NCBI RefSeq assembly: GCF_000725125.1
Contig: NZ_JFCB01000050.1
Location: forward strand, 1 to 38,507
Length of the DNA: 38,507 nucleotides
Origin: Streptomyces toyocaensis
Lineage (GTDB): Bacteria > Actinomycetota > Actinomycetes > Streptomycetales > Streptomycetaceae
Direction of reading: 5' to 3'
The position numbers and the translations under genes are program-made. Of this stretch, positions 32,318 to 38,507 are shown piece by piece (within the stretch, counting starts at the first letter, position 1; each line of letters begins with the position of its first letter). Under the pieces are notes generated by a model that saw only the letters and a list, made by a program, of their open reading frames with translations, had not been told where the DNA came from and did no database searches.

Positions 32318-32356
32318 GGGTGCGGCCGTGACGCGCTCCGCGTCACGGCCGCACCC
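32318..32356. terminator. Strong bidirectional terminator between convergent operons
   Basis: GGGTGCGGCCGTGACGC (32318-32334) pairs perfectly with GCGTCACGGCCGCACCC (32340-32356) around a five-base loop, a 17-bp stem. It begins seven bases past the epimerase stop and overlaps the last codons of the convergent ligase gene (stop at 32343-32345). Confidence 0.88.
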
Positions 32357-33683
32357 CCGTCTCCGCCCCGGTCCGTCCCCCGGCGAGCACCTTCACGATC
32401 TTGATCTTCCCGTTGGGCTCCGGGGCGATCTCCCCGACCCGGCGGACCGACACCTCGAAGTCGGGCACCGCGCTCTGCACCGCCCGCCGGATCCGCCCGG
32501 TCACCGAGGCGTCCGCGCCCGGCGCGAGCACCGTGCGGACGGTGACCTGGGCGGGCCGCTCCTGTACCAGCTGCATGCGGGCGACCTCGGGGAAGTCCTG
32601 CACCTTGTACGTGAGGAAGTCGGCGTAGAACTCACGGCCGTCCCGGCCCCGGAACCGGTCCTGGCTGCGGCCCTGCACCCGCTCGACGACCGGGGTGCGG
32701 CGCCCGCAGCCGCACGTGTCGGGGCCCACCGTCACCCGGTCGCCCAGCCGGTAGCGGATCAGCGGCATCGCCTCGCTGTGCAGCCGGGTCACCAGGATCT
32801 CGCCCTCGGCCCGGCGGCTGCCGTCCGCGAGCACGGCGCTGCCGTCGTCCTGCTCCAGCTCGACCACCACGTCGGCGGAGCGCAGGTGCAGCGCCCCGCG
32901 GTGGCAGGTGCGGGCCACCGTGAACACCTCGACGGAGGCGTACACCTCGTGGAACCGCGCGTCCAGATGGCCGAGCACCCGGGCCCGCGCGGTCGGCGTG
33001 AGCCGCTCGCCGCCGAACAGCACGTGGTGCACGCCCCGGTGGCGCTGACCCCGCCGCTCCAGCTCCTCGATCACGGAGGCGATCACGTTGGGGAAGCCCA
33101 CCAGGAACGTGGGGCGGGCCGCGAGGAAGGCCTCGACCTGCTCGTCCAGCGTCCCGCTGGTGTCGATGTGGAAGGTGCGCAGCAGGCCGAACCGCTCCAG
33201 CGGGTGGCGCAGGAACGGATTGACCCGGAAGTACGCCATCCGGTCCCAGGGCCGCAGCCCCGACGCGAGCATGTCGTACAGGTACGAGGCCCGCAGGTAC
33301 GCCAGGTCCCGCTCCGAGTTGCGGATGGTGACCGGGACGCCGGACGAGCCGCTGGTGGTGCCCGCCTTGGTGTTCCGGGTGGTGAACCCCTCGGCGAGCA
33401 GCCGCTCGGGAGCGCTGTCGTGGAACTCGGTCCGGTCCAGCACCGGCAGCGCCGGCAGGTCCTCGGGCCCCCGGAAGGCGGCCGCCGTGCCCGGTGCGAT
33501 CAGCTCCCGGTAGCGCGGCACGTGCGCCTGGGCGTGCCGGACCAGGCGCACCAGGAGCCGCCGCTGTTCGGCGGCGAGCCGCGCGGGGTCGGCCCGCTCC
33601 AGACGGTGGGCGCGGACCAGGCTGCGCAGCACGGGGCCCAGGCGCATGACGGGGGAGGGGGACGAGGGCGTCGGGGTCATCAT
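32343..33683 (-). CDS. PaaK/CapK-like adenylate-forming ligase (second copy)
   Basis: 446 residues; two adjacent ATGs (33683, 33680) overlap the TGA of the upstream gene, so translation is coupled. It is the same family as the ligase at 27176 but only distantly similar: AHVPRYRELI, the ATP loop AGTTSGSSGVPVTIRNS (about 107-123), FGGERLTP, YASVEVFTVARTCHRG, MPLIRYRLGDRVTVGPDTCG with CGCGRR, and a C-terminal EPNGKIKIVKV containing the expected catalytic lysine. It should adenylate a carboxylate; the acceptor may be CoA, an amine or a hydroxyl. Last gene of the minus-strand operon. Two complete copies in one locus suggest two different acyl or aminoacyl substrates. Confidence 0.88.
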   Translation of the reverse strand: MMTPTPSSPSPVMRLGPVLRSLVRAHRLERADPARLAAEQRRLLVRLVRHAQAHVPRYRELIAPGTAAAFRGPEDLPALPVLDRTEFHDSAPERLLAEGFTTRNTKAGTTSGSSGVPVTIRNSERDLAYLRASYLYDMLASGLRPWDRMAYFRVNPFLRHPLERFGLLRTFHIDTSGTLDEQVEAFLAARPTFLVGFPNVIASVIEELERRGQRHRGVHHVLFGGERLTPTARARVLGHLDARFHEVYASVEVFTVARTCHRGALHLRSADVVVELEQDDGSAVLADGSRRAEGEILVTRLHSEAMPLIRYRLGDRVTVGPDTCGCGRRTPVVERVQGRSQDRFRGRDGREFYADFLTYKVQDFPEVARMQLVQERPAQVTVRTVLAPGADASVTGRIRRAVQSAVPDFEVSVRRVGEIAPEPNGKIKIVKVLAGGRTGAETGVRP

Positions 33684-34411
33684 CGCCTCCGGACGGATCG
33701 CAGGACGGGCCCGCCGTGGCGGGGGCAGCGCTCAGGACGGAACGCACCACCGCCCTCCGGCTCGGCGTGGACGAAGGTGGGGCGGCGGCGCTTCAGCAGG
33801 GTGAGGACGGTGCCGCCGTCCAGGGTGCGGGCGTGCACCCGGGCCGTGTTGAGGTGCAGCTCGCCGCAGCCGGCGGCCACCGCGCCCAGATAGCCGAGCC
33901 ACGGCTCGTACCACAGGGAGCCCGGGGCCGGCCGGGCGCCGGCCGCCGCCGCCAGGCCGAACCGTGCCACGGCCACCACACCGTCCGGCCACGGGCCGTC
34001 CGCCCACCCCGGGTCGCCGACGACGAGCGCGGGCCCGTCGGGCGGCGTCCGCCGTCCCGGCCCGCCGTCGGTCTCGGCGGTGGCGTCCAGCAGCACCCGC
34101 CACGTGGTCCCGTACGCCCTCACCGGGTCCCGCGACGCCCGCGTCACCTCGTACACGTCGACGCCCCTCAGGGGGTGCCCGGCGAGCCGGAGCGCCTCGC
34201 GCAGTTCGGCGACGTGTTCGCGGGGCGGGCGGCCGGGGTCCCGGCGCGGCAGCAGCGCCGCGTCGAGCGGCATCAGCAGATGCCGCCGCAGCCGCGCCTC
34301 GTCGCGGGTCAGCGGCGGCAGCGTCCCGGTGGCGGCGTACCGCTCGCGGTAGTGCGGCACCGTGCGCAGGGCACGCCGCACGGCGTGGTCGTACGGCCGG
34401 GCGATGCGCAT
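33680..34411 (-). CDS. Reduced PaaK-like protein lacking the ATP loop
   Basis: 243 residues from ATG 34411. The first 35 residues (PYDHAVRRALRTVPHYRERY) look like the N-terminus of PaaK-like ligases. Residues about 165-240 look like their late region: LWYEPWLGYLGAVAAGCGEL, HLNTARVHARTLDGGTVLTL, RRRPTFVHAE and CPRHGGPV. I cannot find the Thr/Ser/Gly-rich ATP loop or the C-terminal lysine. At about half the family length it may be a shrunken paralog acting as a non-catalytic partner or a new binding protein. It overlaps the full ligase that follows, which suggests a complex. The frame is intact, so decay is less likely. Confidence 0.7.
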   Translation of the reverse strand: MRIARPYDHAVRRALRTVPHYRERYAATGTLPPLTRDEARLRRHLLMPLDAALLPRRDPGRPPREHVAELREALRLAGHPLRGVDVYEVTRASRDPVRAYGTTWRVLLDATAETDGGPGRRTPPDGPALVVGDPGWADGPWPDGVVAVARFGLAAAAGARPAPGSLWYEPWLGYLGAVAAGCGELHLNTARVHARTLDGGTVLTLLKRRRPTFVHAEPEGGGAFRPERCPRHGGPVLRSVRRR

Positions 34412-34412
34412 C

Positions 34413-34775
34413 TCAGCAGGGGGTGTTCTGGTCGTGGACGAGCAGCCACTCCTCGCCGCTGCGGGCGAAGACCAGGCTGAGCAGATGACGCAGCGCGTAC
34501 GGGCGGCCCTCCGCGTCCAGGTCCCGGTAGTCGACCGCGAGGACCGTGACGGCGGTGTCCGCCAGCTCGAGGGTGCTGACGGTCTCCGTGGTCATGCTCC
34601 AGTCGGGGTCCTGGAACCAGCCCTCGTGGAAGGACCGGATCTCGTCGGTCCCGGTGACCGTCTTGCCGTTGGGGAGGATGAGGGTGGCGTCGGGATGCAC
34701 GGTGCGCACGTAGCCCTCCAGGTCGCGGTCACGGATCGCGGCGAGGTGACGGTCCAGCGCGGTGGTGAAGTCCAT
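34413..34775 (-). CDS. SnoaL/NTF2-like fold small protein
   Basis: 120 residues from ATG 34775. The pattern LDRHLAAIRDRDLEGYVRTV, then HPDATLILPNGKTVTGTDEI with RSFHEGWF, and a final strand WLLVHDQNTP is that of SnoaL-like/ketosteroid-isomerase-type cone folds. Such proteins act as cyclases, isomerases or binding proteins in many pathways. Here it lies between the acyltransferase and the reduced ligase in the minus operon, one base before the latter's start. A catalytic role is likely but the substrate is unknown. Confidence 0.85.
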   Translation of the reverse strand: MDFTTALDRHLAAIRDRDLEGYVRTVHPDATLILPNGKTVTGTDEIRSFHEGWFQDPDWSMTTETVSTLELADTAVTVLAVDYRDLDAEGRPYALRHLLSLVFARSGEEWLLVHDQNTPC

Positions 34776-34806
34776 GAGGGTTCTTTCTCGTTCGTCGGTT
34801 CGCTGA

Positions 34807-35799
34807 TCAGAACGGGGCGGCCACGGCGTACCGGTCGACGGTGGCCGCGCCGAACGACTCCTTGAGCCGGGTCATGCCGGGCCCGAGTTCGAGGGCGGGG
34901 ACCCGGAGGGCGATCATCCGGTCGATCTCCCGCAGGTACAGGTCGAAGTAGAGGTCCCGGGCGCCGTCCGAGCCGGTCACCGTCGTCGCCCAGCCGCCCG
35001 GGGTCTCAAGGACCAGGTCGAAGGAGACGGGCAGACCGGACCCGCTGTCCAGATGGGCGACGTAGAAGGCGCCCGGATGCGCGTTGAGCCGTTCGAAGTA
35101 CACCGGGAGCAGGGGCACGACCCCCTCCGGTCGCCCGGTGTGCTTCATCCGGGTCAGCTGGTCGAGCCGCCCCGCCCGTACCGGGTCGATCGCCGGGATG
35201 CCGGCCCCGACCGTCAGCCCGGCGTGGTCGTCGATCCGCTGCCTCAGCGCCGTCAGGCGGCGGCGCCTGGCACGCGGCAGTCCGGCGAGGTAGGCGTCCG
35301 TCGAACCCCAGCGGTTGTGCAGGACCGTGCTGGGCGCGGTGGCACGGGTGAGCCGCAGCGGGCCGCCGAGCACCGCCAGCTCCGCGGCGCAGGCGTCCAG
35401 GTGCAGCACGCCCAGGCAGCGCGCCCCGAGCCGGCGGCGCAGGGCCCGTTCGAAGGCGCGGGTCGCGGCGCGCCGGTCCCCGGGGTCGAGCCCAGGGGCG
35501 TAGAGCCGTCCGGGGCTGAAGCTGTTCGGCAGGTGGACCTGGAACCAGCCCGGCGTCAGGGCCCGCCCCGCGGGCCGGTACCGCCGCAGCACGGGCCGCA
35601 CCCCGAGCCGCCCGCAGAACAGGGCCACCGGTTCCCCCGCGTCCCTCACCAGGCCGCCGTACACGGGCCGCCTGCTGCCCAGGGCGGCCGCCTCCAGCAG
35701 CGTCACGTCCCACGGCGCGGGGCCCTTGAGGGAGTGGACGAAGGCGTCCCAGCCGTCGGGCGCGGGCCCGCCGCCGGGCGTGAAGATCTCAACCCGCAC
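34807..35799 (-). CDS. FemAB/GNAT-fold acyltransferase, possible aminoacyl-tRNA-dependent enzyme
   Basis: 330 residues from GTG 35799, chosen because AGGAGG lies nine bases upstream; the frame is open much further upstream but there overlaps the synthetase gene. The protein resembles the tandem-GNAT FemAB/DUF482-like group: a first half with VALFCGRLGVRPVLRRYRPA and a second with the typical helix YLAGLPRARRRRLTALRQRI, then YFERLNAHPGAFYVAHLDSG and the end-piece VPALELGPGMTRLKESFGA. FemAB enzymes take aminoacyl groups from charged tRNA and add them to peptidoglycan precursors or small molecules. The gene overlaps the lysyl-tRNA synthetase paralog by eleven bases, so a tRNA-dependent amino-acid transfer is the attractive inference. 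A simple N-acyltransferase is the alternative. Confidence 0.75.
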   Translation of the reverse strand: MRVEIFTPGGGPAPDGWDAFVHSLKGPAPWDVTLLEAAALGSRRPVYGGLVRDAGEPVALFCGRLGVRPVLRRYRPAGRALTPGWFQVHLPNSFSPGRLYAPGLDPGDRRAATRAFERALRRRLGARCLGVLHLDACAAELAVLGGPLRLTRATAPSTVLHNRWGSTDAYLAGLPRARRRRLTALRQRIDDHAGLTVGAGIPAIDPVRAGRLDQLTRMKHTGRPEGVVPLLPVYFERLNAHPGAFYVAHLDSGSGLPVSFDLVLETPGGWATTVTGSDGARDLYFDLYLREIDRMIALRVPALELGPGMTRLKESFGAATVDRYAVAAPF

Positions 35800-37519
35800 G
35801 GCCCGCGACCTCCTGCCGCACGGAAGCGGACGCGGGCCGGAGCGGGGCGGCGCTTCCGAGGGCGGGGCTTCCGGAGGCGGGGCGTTCGGAGGCGGGGCGT
35901 TCGGGGGAGGGGCGTCCGGGGGACGCGAACAGCCCCGCGCAGAGAGGGCGCTCGCCCCGGTCACGGAAGGCGGTCAGGGCGTCGGCGACCGCCTGCGGAG
36001 TGAGCGCGTCGACGAGCGTGTCGAGCCGGGGACCGCGCTCCGTGCCGAACAGCGCCCGGTAGATCTCCCGGAACTCCGCGACGGTGCGGTGCGCGCGGGG
36101 CGCGCCGGGACCCGTGTGCGCCCTCAGCTGTTCGATGAGCACGTCGACGGCGGGGCCGGCCTCCCCGCCGGGTCCGGCCTCCCCCCGGTAACGGCCCGCT
36201 CCGTGCGTCACCAGCCAGGCACCCGCGTGGGCGACCCGTTCGGCCAGCAGCTCCCGGTCGCAGCCGGGGTGCCGGCGCGTCAGGTGGGCCAGCGCCGGCT
36301 CCGCGGCGCCGCCACGGGCGTACAGCGCTCCGACGACGGAGCGCATCCGGGGCAGGGCGGCGCGCGGCGCCGGGTCCTCGTCGCTCAGCAACTCCCACAG
36401 CACCCGGGCCCGCGCGTCACCGGGCACCGCCCGCAGGAACCGGTCGAACGCGTCGTACGCGCCGAAGAACACGTCCGCGCCGAACCCGATCCGCAGGTCC
36501 GACAGGCAGTTGCGGCGCGCGTACAGCCACAGGACCATCGGTGCGGGATGGACCGCGAGCAGGTCGCGCACGTACGGCCCGCCGCCGCTCGACCCGGAGA
36601 TCTTGCCCGCGCCGCGCTCGCCGCGCACCAGCCCGTAGGGGACGATGACCGGCTGCGCCAGACCCAGGTACCTGTCGTACACCGGAACCGTGCGGTCCAT
36701 GGTGCTGCCCGCGCTGCAGTGGTCCTGACCGGCCGGTTCGCAGTCGATGCCCTCATGCGCGACCCGCAGCGTCCAGTCCAGGGCCCAGGACGGCTTGACG
36801 TGCTCCGGCCCGGTCACGGTGAGCCGCGCGCCGCAGCTCCGGCAGGCGTAGTGCGCCGACGCGGCGCCCAGCCGGTGGATCTCGGTGGTGCCGCGGCCGC
36901 ACTGCAGGCAGTACACCGCGAACAGATCCCGTCCGTCCGCCTTGCCGAGCAGGTCGGCGAGGCGCGCCGCGTCACGCTGGTAGCGGCGCTGGATCTCCCG
37001 GTAGACACCGGCCCGGTAGCGCTCGTACTGGTAGTGCGTCTCCCAGGTGCCGCCCGGCGGCATCCGGCCGTCCGCGTCGGCCCCTTCGGGCAGGATCCCC
37101 GTCGCCCGCAGCTCCGCGAGGTAGGCACGGCAGATCCGGGTGGCCCGCTCGCGGTGCGCGGCGAGGGGCCGGCCGCCGTGGCCCGCCAGCTCCGGGTCCC
37201 GGGCCGCCTGGCTCTCCCGCACCGGGTCGTAGTCGTCGAAGCTCAGCAGGATCGCGGACCGGCGGCCCATCCGGGCCAGCGCCCGGTGCACCAGGTGTGC
37301 GCAGACGGTGTCCCGGAAGTTCCCGACGTGGAAGGAGCCGGACGGCGACATGCTGGTCTGGATCAGGATGCGGTGCTGCGGCGGGTGCCGGTCGGCGAGC
37401 CGCCGCGCGTAGTCGAGCGCCCAGTGCGGCGCGGTACGGTCCTGCGCGTGGAGGTCGCGACGGCTCGCCGCGTCGCCGGCGAACGCGTTCCGCCCCCGCA
37501 CCCGTCGTGTCCTTGGCAT
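35789..37519 (-). CDS. Class I lysyl-tRNA synthetase paralog within a biosynthetic locus
   Basis: 576 residues from ATG 37519. It has the class I LysRS plan: HWALDYARRL at the start, the nucleotide-binding SPSGSFHVGNFRD (about 58-70, HVGN for HIGH), FDDYDPVR, zinc-type cysteines CLQC and CRSC (204, 207, 226, 229), WALDW, EPAGQDHCSAGSTMDR (about 261-276) and the signature loop GKISGSSGG (about 305-313, for KMSKS). A helical anticodon-binding region covers about 340-530. The C-terminal 45 residues are Pro/Ser/Ala repeats outside the family core. Its product would be lysyl-tRNA or tRNA carrying a lysine-like amino acid, fitting the acyltransferase downstream. Class I LysRS can also be a second housekeeping copy or confer resistance; the tight gene order favours a pathway role. 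Confidence 0.9.
   Translation of the reverse strand: MPRTRRVRGRNAFAGDAASRRDLHAQDRTAPHWALDYARRLADRHPPQHRILIQTSMSPSGSFHVGNFRDTVCAHLVHRALARMGRRSAILLSFDDYDPVRESQAARDPELAGHGGRPLAAHRERATRICRAYLAELRATGILPEGADADGRMPPGGTWETHYQYERYRAGVYREIQRRYQRDAARLADLLGKADGRDLFAVYCLQCGRGTTEIHRLGAASAHYACRSCGARLTVTGPEHVKPSWALDWTLRVAHEGIDCEPAGQDHCSAGSTMDRTVPVYDRYLGLAQPVIVPYGLVRGERGAGKISGSSGGGPYVRDLLAVHPAPMVLWLYARRNCLSDLRIGFGADVFFGAYDAFDRFLRAVPGDARARVLWELLSDEDPAPRAALPRMRSVVGALYARGGAAEPALAHLTRRHPGCDRELLAERVAHAGAWLVTHGAGRYRGEAGPGGEAGPAVDVLIEQLRAHTGPGAPRAHRTVAEFREIYRALFGTERGPRLDTLVDALTPQAVADALTAFRDRGERPLCAGLFASPGRPSPERPASERPASGSPALGSAAPLRPASASVRQEVAGRAG
35846..35920. repeat. Five 15-bp tandem repeats in the 3' end of the LysRS gene
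   Basis: Units of 15 bases such as GGCGGGGCGTTCGGA start at 35846, 35861, 35876, 35891 and 35906, the outer ones less exact. Being a multiple of three, they encode five-residue units (RPSPE, RPASE, RPASG and variants) in the protein tail. The region also lies just before the GTG of the acyltransferase gene. Confidence 0.75.
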
Positions 37520-37552
37520 GGCGCCAGTAGAGCGCGGCCCCCGATAAACGGC

Positions 37553-37560
37553 CTATACGG
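37553..37560. promoter_or_regulatory. CTATACGG element upstream of the LysRS operon
   Basis: CTATACGG occurs here, 34 bases before the LysRS start, and again in the opposite orientation as CCGTATAG at 38273-38280, in the gap upstream of the response-regulator gene. Eight exact bases with an unusual TATA core at both edges of one regulator gene may be a shared binding site or -10-like box. Confidence 0.3.
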
Positions 37561-37579
37561 TACGGCCCGCGCACCGTAC
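37560..37579. terminator. Small hairpin after the response-regulator gene
   Basis: GTACGG (37560-37565) and CCGTAC (37574-37579) pair around an eight-base loop, ten bases past the minus-strand stop at 37589. The stem is short. Confidence 0.35.
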
Positions 37580-37588
37580 GGGGGCGGG

Positions 37589-38197
37589 TCAGGCCAGCCA
37601 GCCGTTGTCCCGGGCGATGCGCAGCGCGTCGACGCGGTTGCGGGCGCCGAGCTTGTTGACGATCGCGGTGAGGTAGTTGCGCACCGTGCCCACGGAGAGG
37701 CTGGTGGTGGCGGCGATCTGGGTGGTGTCGGCCCCCTCCGCCACCCGGGCGAGCACTTCGACCTCCCGCTCGGTGAGCGGGCTGTCGCCGATCTCCCAAG
37801 CCGACATGGCCAGTTCGGGATCGATGACCCGACGGCCCGCGCCGACCCGGCGCACGCCGTCGAGCAGCTCGTCGGGTGAGGCGTCCTTCGGCAGGAACCC
37901 CGCCACCTGCGCGTCCAGGGCCCGCCACAGCGTGCCGGGCCGCGCCATGCCGGTGAGGATCAGCGTGCGGCACCCGGGCGCCTGGTCCCGCAGCACCGCG
38001 GCGGCGGTGATCCCGTCCATCCCCGGCATGTCGATGTCGAGGATCGCGGTGTCCGCGCCGGTGCGCAGCACCGCGGGCAGCACCTCGCTCCCGCTGCCGA
38101 CCTGCGCCGCGACCTCCATGTCCGGCTCCAGGTCGAGCAGCGCGGCGAGCGCCACCCGTATCATGTGCATGTCCTCCGCCAGCACGATCCGCTGCAC
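37589..38197 (-). CDS. NarL/FixJ-family response regulator
   Basis: 202 residues from GTG 38197, with GGAGGGGGG about nine bases upstream; an ATG at 38218 with its own GGGGGAG is possible and adds seven residues. The receiver domain (about 1-120) has IVLAEDMHMIRVALAALLDL with acidic residues, the phospho-acceptor Asp in TAILDIDMPGMDG, LILTGMA and the lysine of GFLPKDASPDELLDGVRR. The LuxR-type helix-turn-helix (about 140-200) reads SPLTEREVEVLARVAEGADT, then TQIAATTSLSVGTVRNYLTA. No sensor kinase gene is visible; it may lie beyond the right edge. It may control the adjoining LysRS operon. Confidence 0.93.
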   Translation of the reverse strand: MQRIVLAEDMHMIRVALAALLDLEPDMEVAAQVGSGSEVLPAVLRTGADTAILDIDMPGMDGITAAAVLRDQAPGCRTLILTGMARPGTLWRALDAQVAGFLPKDASPDELLDGVRRVGAGRRVIDPELAMSAWEIGDSPLTEREVEVLARVAEGADTTQIAATTSLSVGTVRNYLTAIVNKLGARNRVDALRIARDNGWLA

Positions 38198-38357
38198 GGA
38201 TCCCCCCTCCCGCCGCATGGCTCCCCCTTCGTCCCGGCCCTGTCTACCACCGCGCCGCCGGACCCGCCGGGCCCGTATAGCTCCGTGATAGCGGGCAGGG
38301 CGAAGCTCCCCCCGGGCACAACGCAGCAGCCGCGCACGCGGCAGAACCGGGGGATTC

Positions 38358-38507
38358 ATGCTCAGGGCACCCGAGGCCACCGCAACCACCACCGCGACCT
38401 GCACCGCGACCGCCACCGCACTCGCGACGGCACCCGCACCCGCACCCGCGACCCCGACCGCCGCCGCACCCGCGACCCCGACCCCGACCGCCGCCGCACC
38501 CGCGACC
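38358..38507 (+). CDS. Start of an Ala/Thr/Pro-rich protein (partial)
   Basis: From ATG 38358 the frame is open to the window edge (50 codons), with CCGGGGGATTC upstream. The product is almost wholly Ala, Thr and Pro (MLRAPEATATTTATCTATAT), so it may be a linker-type N-terminus or a chance frame through repetitive DNA. It is divergent from the response regulator, a usual position for a sensor kinase, but no kinase feature is yet visible. Confidence 0.35.
   Translation, partial: MLRAPEATATTTATCTATATALATAPAPAPATPTAAAPATPTPTAAAPAT
38425..38507. repeat. Short GC-rich tandem repeats at the window edge
   Basis: CACCCG-type hexamers and a longer element (CCGCCGCACCCGCGACC, from 38461 and again near the end) follow one another to the window edge. 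They encode Pro/Ala/Thr repeats in the partial frame and could vary in length between strains. Confidence 0.6.

Noticed and set aside
35846..35920. CRISPR array
   Set aside because: Units are 15 bp, directly adjacent without spacers and in frame within a coding sequence.
35800..35964. Longer N-terminus for the FemAB-like protein with Pro/Ala repeats
   Set aside because: That part lies in the LysRS coding repeats read in another frame. GTG 35799 with AGGAGG nine bases upstream is a better start.
38425..38507. CRISPR or chromosome-end repeats at the right edge
   Set aside because: Short GC-rich repeats without spacers, in frame with an Ala/Thr/Pro-rich reading frame.

Overview
The window looks like Streptomyces or a very close actinomycete. 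It has very high GC with strong third-position G/C bias, frequent GTG and TTG starts, GTGA/ATGA stop-start overlaps, a SARP regulator, SpoIIE-type phosphatases with GAF domains, and a small protein of a type I associate with streptomycetes. I found no rRNA or tRNA genes, CRISPR arrays, insertion sequences or att sites.

Left part (1 to about 11 kb): a degraded two-component kinase fragment sits beside a fragment of another gene. Next comes a SpoIIE-type phosphatase, then a SigK/RskA module: ECF sigma factor, zinc anti-sigma factor, sulfite-oxidase-like molybdoenzyme and fasciclin lipoprotein. A DM13 protein, a PAP2 membrane phosphatase, a polysaccharide deacetylase and two small stress-type proteins (hydrophobic protein, CsbD) follow.

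Middle (11 to 22 kb): a second PAS/GAF/SpoIIE phosphatase, a membrane protein of unknown function and somewhat different base use, an enoyl-CoA hydratase/isomerase with a clear promoter, a large unrecognised protein and a small conserved protein. A regulatory block follows: an AfsR/SARP-type regulator translationally coupled to a tiny secreted peptide, and a TrmB/LuxR-type regulator divergent from a small protein.

Right part (22.1 to 38.2 kb): this is the most interesting region and looks like an undescribed biosynthetic locus. A UDP-glucuronate-decarboxylase-like enzyme is divergent from a plus-strand operon of eight genes: a BesD-like Fe(II)/2-oxoglutarate enzyme with an HxG motif (predicted radical halogenase), a polyprenyl-phosphate-type GT2 glycosyltransferase, an ATP-grasp ligase, a six-helix membrane protein, a PaaK-like adenylating ligase, a flippase-like protein, a CPA2 antiporter and a second sugar epimerase. 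A 17-bp perfect hairpin separates it from a convergent minus-strand operon: a class I lysyl-tRNA synthetase paralog, a FemAB/GNAT-fold acyltransferase, a SnoaL-like protein, a reduced PaaK-like protein and a full PaaK-like ligase. A LuxR-family response regulator lies at the right edge.

My inference is that the locus makes and exports a metabolite or surface glycoconjugate containing a modified, perhaps chlorinated, basic amino acid. Activation could use both tRNA charging and ATP-dependent ligases. None of this is proved by sequence alone.
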